A DNA stretch of 6,982 nucleotides from Bacillota bacterium (GTDB taxonomy: Bacteria > Bacillota > Clostridia > Clostridiales > Clostridiaceae): the NCBI GenBank assembly GCA_023440105.1, contig JAEXSY010000489.1, forward strand, positions 1 to 6,982, written 5' to 3'. Each line of letters opens with the position of its first letter. Positions within the stretch are counted from its first letter, which is position 1. Below the pieces are notes generated by a model that worked only from the letters and a program-made list of their open reading frames with translations, did not search any database and was not told the origin of the DNA. This document shows positions 4,897 to 6,982 of the stretch, piece after piece. A program made the position numbers and the translations under genes.

Positions 4897-6438
4897 ATGG
4901 AAATTCTTATGTTTTTGTTAGCTATGCTCCCTATTATTTGGCTGATTATTGCTCTCGGAGCTCTAAAGATGCCTGCCTTTAAGGCGTGTCCCATTGCATT
5001 AATTATAGCAGCACTGCTGGCGCTGATTGTGTGGAAGCTACCGGTTTTCCATGTTGCTACCGCTGCATTAGAAGGGGCTATTATGGCTTTGTGGCCAATT
5101 ACCATTGTTATAATTGCTGCAGTGTTTACTTATAACCTCTGTATTCATACAGGTAAGATTGAAATTATCAAAGATATGCTAACCTCAGTTACTAAGGACA
5201 AGCGTATCCTGGTATTAATAATCGCCTGGGGCTTTGGTGGCTTTCTAGAAGGAATGGCTGGCTTTGGAACGGCAGTTGCCATACCAGCAAGTATGCTCTG
5301 GGGCTTAGGGTTCAATCCAATCTTATCTGTAGTGGTCTGTTTAATAGCCAACGGCTCACCTACAGCCTTTGGCTCCATAGGGATACCTACAATAACTATT
5401 GCAAATCTTACAGGACTGGATTCTATGAGGGTTGCTGGCTCTCTTGCTCTACAGCTGGCACCTATAGTAATATTGACTCCTTTTATATTAGTAATGCTTA
5501 CAGGTAAATCCGTTAAAGCATTAAAGGGAGTATTTTTATTAACCTTAATATCCGGACTGGCCTTCATTATACCTGAATATCTAGTGGCTACCTTTATAGG
5601 AGCTGAGCTGCCAGTGGTATTCGGATCAGTGTTCTCCATGATTTCAACAATTATATTTTCACGAATTCTTACTAAAGACACTCCTAAGGAGTATTTAATA
5701 GAAGAAAAGAAAGATGCTAAAAAATTGACCTATTCTTCAGGCGAGGCTGTTAGAGCCTGGAGTCCATTTATACTAATACTGGTACTGCTTCTTGTCACCT
5801 CAAAGCTTGTCCCAAGTATTAATAATGCATTAGGCACAATTAAATCCTCAGTTCAAATTTATCAAGGAAAAGGAGGAAGTCCATATACCTTCAGCTGGCT
5901 ATCAATACCAGGAGTAATGATATTCCTTGCGGCCTTCATAGGGGGAACGTTACAGGGAGCTACCTTTAAAGAAATGCTCATGGTTCTTAAAAATACAATA
6001 ATTCAGATGTGGAAAACTATCCTTACTATAGTAACAATTATTGCTACAGCAAAAATTATGGGTTACAGCGGTATGATAGCACAAATAGCCGCTATGTTTG
6101 TTACCATAACAGGCAGCTATTATCCCTTAGTAGCACCAGTTATTGGTTCCTTAGGTACTTTTGTTACTGGAAGTGGTACATCCTCTAGCGTATTATTTGG
6201 TGGTTTGCAGGCGGAAACAGCAAGAACCTTAAGCTTAAGCGAACCATGGCTAGTGGCTTCAAATGTATTAGGAGCAACTGCTGGAAAAATAATATCTCCT
6301 CAGAACATAGCTATAGGAATTGCGGCTACTAATCAGGTTGGCAAGGAAAGCGTAATCTTCCGTGCGGTAATAAAATACTATATTTTGTTTGTAATTATTA
6401 TGGGTTTAACAACCTTCATTGGTTTAATGTTTCTTTAA
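4897..6438 (+). CDS. lctP: L-lactate permease (LctP family)
   Basis: This is a 513-residue integral membrane protein of the lactate permease family, which imports lactate (and in some members glycolate) with protons. The length is slightly under the 530-560 common in the family. Signature stretches are GFGGFLEGMAGFG (112-124), ANGSPTAFGSIGIPT (151-165), GSLGTFVTGSGTSSS (417-431) and ISPQNIAIG (466-474). It has a dozen or more hydrophobic segments, with a lysine- and glutamate-rich cytoplasmic-type loop at about 258-288. The start follows AAGGGGA (4884-4890), 6 nt upstream, and goes straight into the first membrane segment. etfB follows after 18 bp with its own Shine-Dalgarno and no terminator, so the two form one operon. 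The link to an Etf gene and LldR-type operators makes lactate, rather than another monocarboxylate, the best substrate guess. Confidence 0.95.
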   Translation: MEILMFLLAMLPIIWLIIALGALKMPAFKACPIALIIAALLALIVWKLPVFHVATAALEGAIMALWPITIVIIAAVFTYNLCIHTGKIEIIKDMLTSVTKDKRILVLIIAWGFGGFLEGMAGFGTAVAIPASMLWGLGFNPILSVVVCLIANGSPTAFGSIGIPTITIANLTGLDSMRVAGSLALQLAPIVILTPFILVMLTGKSVKALKGVFLLTLISGLAFIIPEYLVATFIGAELPVVFGSVFSMISTIIFSRILTKDTPKEYLIEEKKDAKKLTYSSGEAVRAWSPFILILVLLLVTSKLVPSINNALGTIKSSVQIYQGKGGSPYTFSWLSIPGVMIFLAAFIGGTLQGATFKEMLMVLKNTIIQMWKTILTIVTIIATAKIMGYSGMIAQIAAMFVTITGSYYPLVAPVIGSLGTFVTGSGTSSSVLFGGLQAETARTLSLSEPWLVASNVLGATAGKIISPQNIAIGIAATNQVGKESVIFRAVIKYYILFVIIMGLTTFIGLMFL

Positions 6439-6442
6439 TATG

Positions 6443-6450
6443 AAAGGAGA
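6443..6450 (+). promoter_or_regulatory. etfB ribosome binding site (decides the start)
   Basis: AAAGGAGA lies 6 nt before the ATG at 6457 and directly touches another in-frame ATG at 6451. The spacing favours 6457, giving the family-typical N-terminus MNILVCIKQVP. Confidence 0.8.
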
Positions 6451-6456
6451 ATGGAT

Positions 6457-6982
6457 ATGAATATATTAGTTTGTATTAAACAGGTTCCTGCAAATAATAA
6501 GGTGCAGGTGGATCCTGTCACAGGAGTATTACTTAGAAATGGAGTAGAATCAAAGCTTAATCACTATGATTTATATGCTTTGGAAACTGCCCTAAAGCTA
6601 AAGGAAAGCTATGGGGGAACTGTGAGCGTAATTTCCATGGGACCTCCACAGGCTCAGGCTATCATCAAAGAAGCCTTTGCAATGGGAGCAGATAGAGGTG
6701 CACTTGTGTCGGACAGAAAGTTTGGAGGAGCTGATGTTTTAGCTACCAGCTACACACTTTCTCAGGGGATTAAGTCTATGGGAGAGTTTGATTTAATACT
6801 TTGCGGTAAGCAGACCACTGATGGAGATACTGCTCAGGTGGGTCCTGAAATTTCTGAATGGCTGAATATACCTAGTGTATCCAACGTGAAAAAGATAGTT
6901 GCTATAGATGATGTGGCCGTTACGGTAGAAATGGATATGGCTGAGGATATAGAGATATCTAAGGTGAAATTCCCCTGCTTAT
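6457..6982 (+). CDS. etfB: Electron transfer flavoprotein beta subunit (3' end missing)
   Basis: EtfB pairs with EtfA to form a cytoplasmic flavoprotein that carries electrons between a dehydrogenase and a second acceptor. The window holds 175 codons of a protein normally about 260 long. Recognisable parts are MNILVCIKQVP (1-11), NHYDLYALETALKLKE (35-50), the loop MGPPQAQAIIKEAFAMGAD (61-79) and the nucleotide-binding loop CGKQTTDGDTAQVGPE (116-131). The DGDTAQVGP form is that of anaerobic, often electron-bifurcating, Etf proteins, where the beta subunit binds FAD; mitochondrial-type Etf carries AMP there instead. Coming right after lctP, it probably serves a flavin lactate dehydrogenase, as in Acetobacterium woodii, where LDH-EtfAB drives lactate oxidation with NAD by spending reduced ferredoxin. 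A butyryl-CoA dehydrogenase partner is possible but less likely in this context. etfA should follow. Confidence 0.95.
   Translation, partial: MNILVCIKQVPANNKVQVDPVTGVLLRNGVESKLNHYDLYALETALKLKESYGGTVSVISMGPPQAQAIIKEAFAMGADRGALVSDRKFGGADVLATSYTLSQGIKSMGEFDLILCGKQTTDGDTAQVGPEISEWLNIPSVSNVKKIVAIDDVAVTVEMDMAEDIEISKVKFPCL

Noticed and set aside
4857..5681. Two minus-strand open frames (4857-5105 and 5145-5681)
   Set aside because: Both mirror lctP membrane segments; the translations are proline- and isoleucine-rich artefacts without start signals.

Overview
The window looks like the chromosome of a low-GC, anaerobic Firmicute, most likely a Clostridium-type organism. The evidence is the AT-rich intergenic DNA, the many ATA and AGA codons, the strong AGGAGG-type ribosome binding sites, the sufC-sufB-sufD gene order usual in clostridia, and a lactate permease gene leading directly into an electron transfer flavoprotein gene. 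I cannot name the species from sequence alone.

Left arm (1-3013, minus strand): a tightly packed suf operon, read from right to left as sufC, sufB, sufD. It encodes the SufBCD scaffold that builds iron-sulfur clusters. sufD runs off the left edge; sufS and a sufU-like gene would be expected beyond it. A sigma-A-like promoter with two short palindromes lies upstream of sufC.

Middle (3014-4478): a 370-bp divergent spacer, then a plus-strand ZIP-family (GufA/ZupT-like) metal transporter gene. Its leader can fold into a long two-part hairpin ending just before the Shine-Dalgarno sequence. Next come tRNA-Leu(UAG) and tRNA-Gly(GCC), both with encoded CCA, and a strong rho-independent terminator. 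No terminator separates the transporter gene from the tRNAs.

Right arm (4479-6982, plus strand): a 418-bp non-coding control region, then an L-lactate permease gene (lctP) and, 18 bp later, the first two thirds of etfB. This is the start of a lactate-oxidation operon of the type in which a flavin lactate dehydrogenase works with EtfAB; etfA and the dehydrogenase gene are expected just beyond the right edge. The control region has a TTGACA promoter surrounded by an unusually dense set of TGGTA/TACCA half-sites, matching operators of the FadR/LldR branch of GntR-family regulators. A Rex-like redox operator candidate lies about 100 bp upstream.

I found no mobile element, CRISPR array or clearly new system. 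The points most worth a second look are the lct control region and the structured leader of the ZIP gene.
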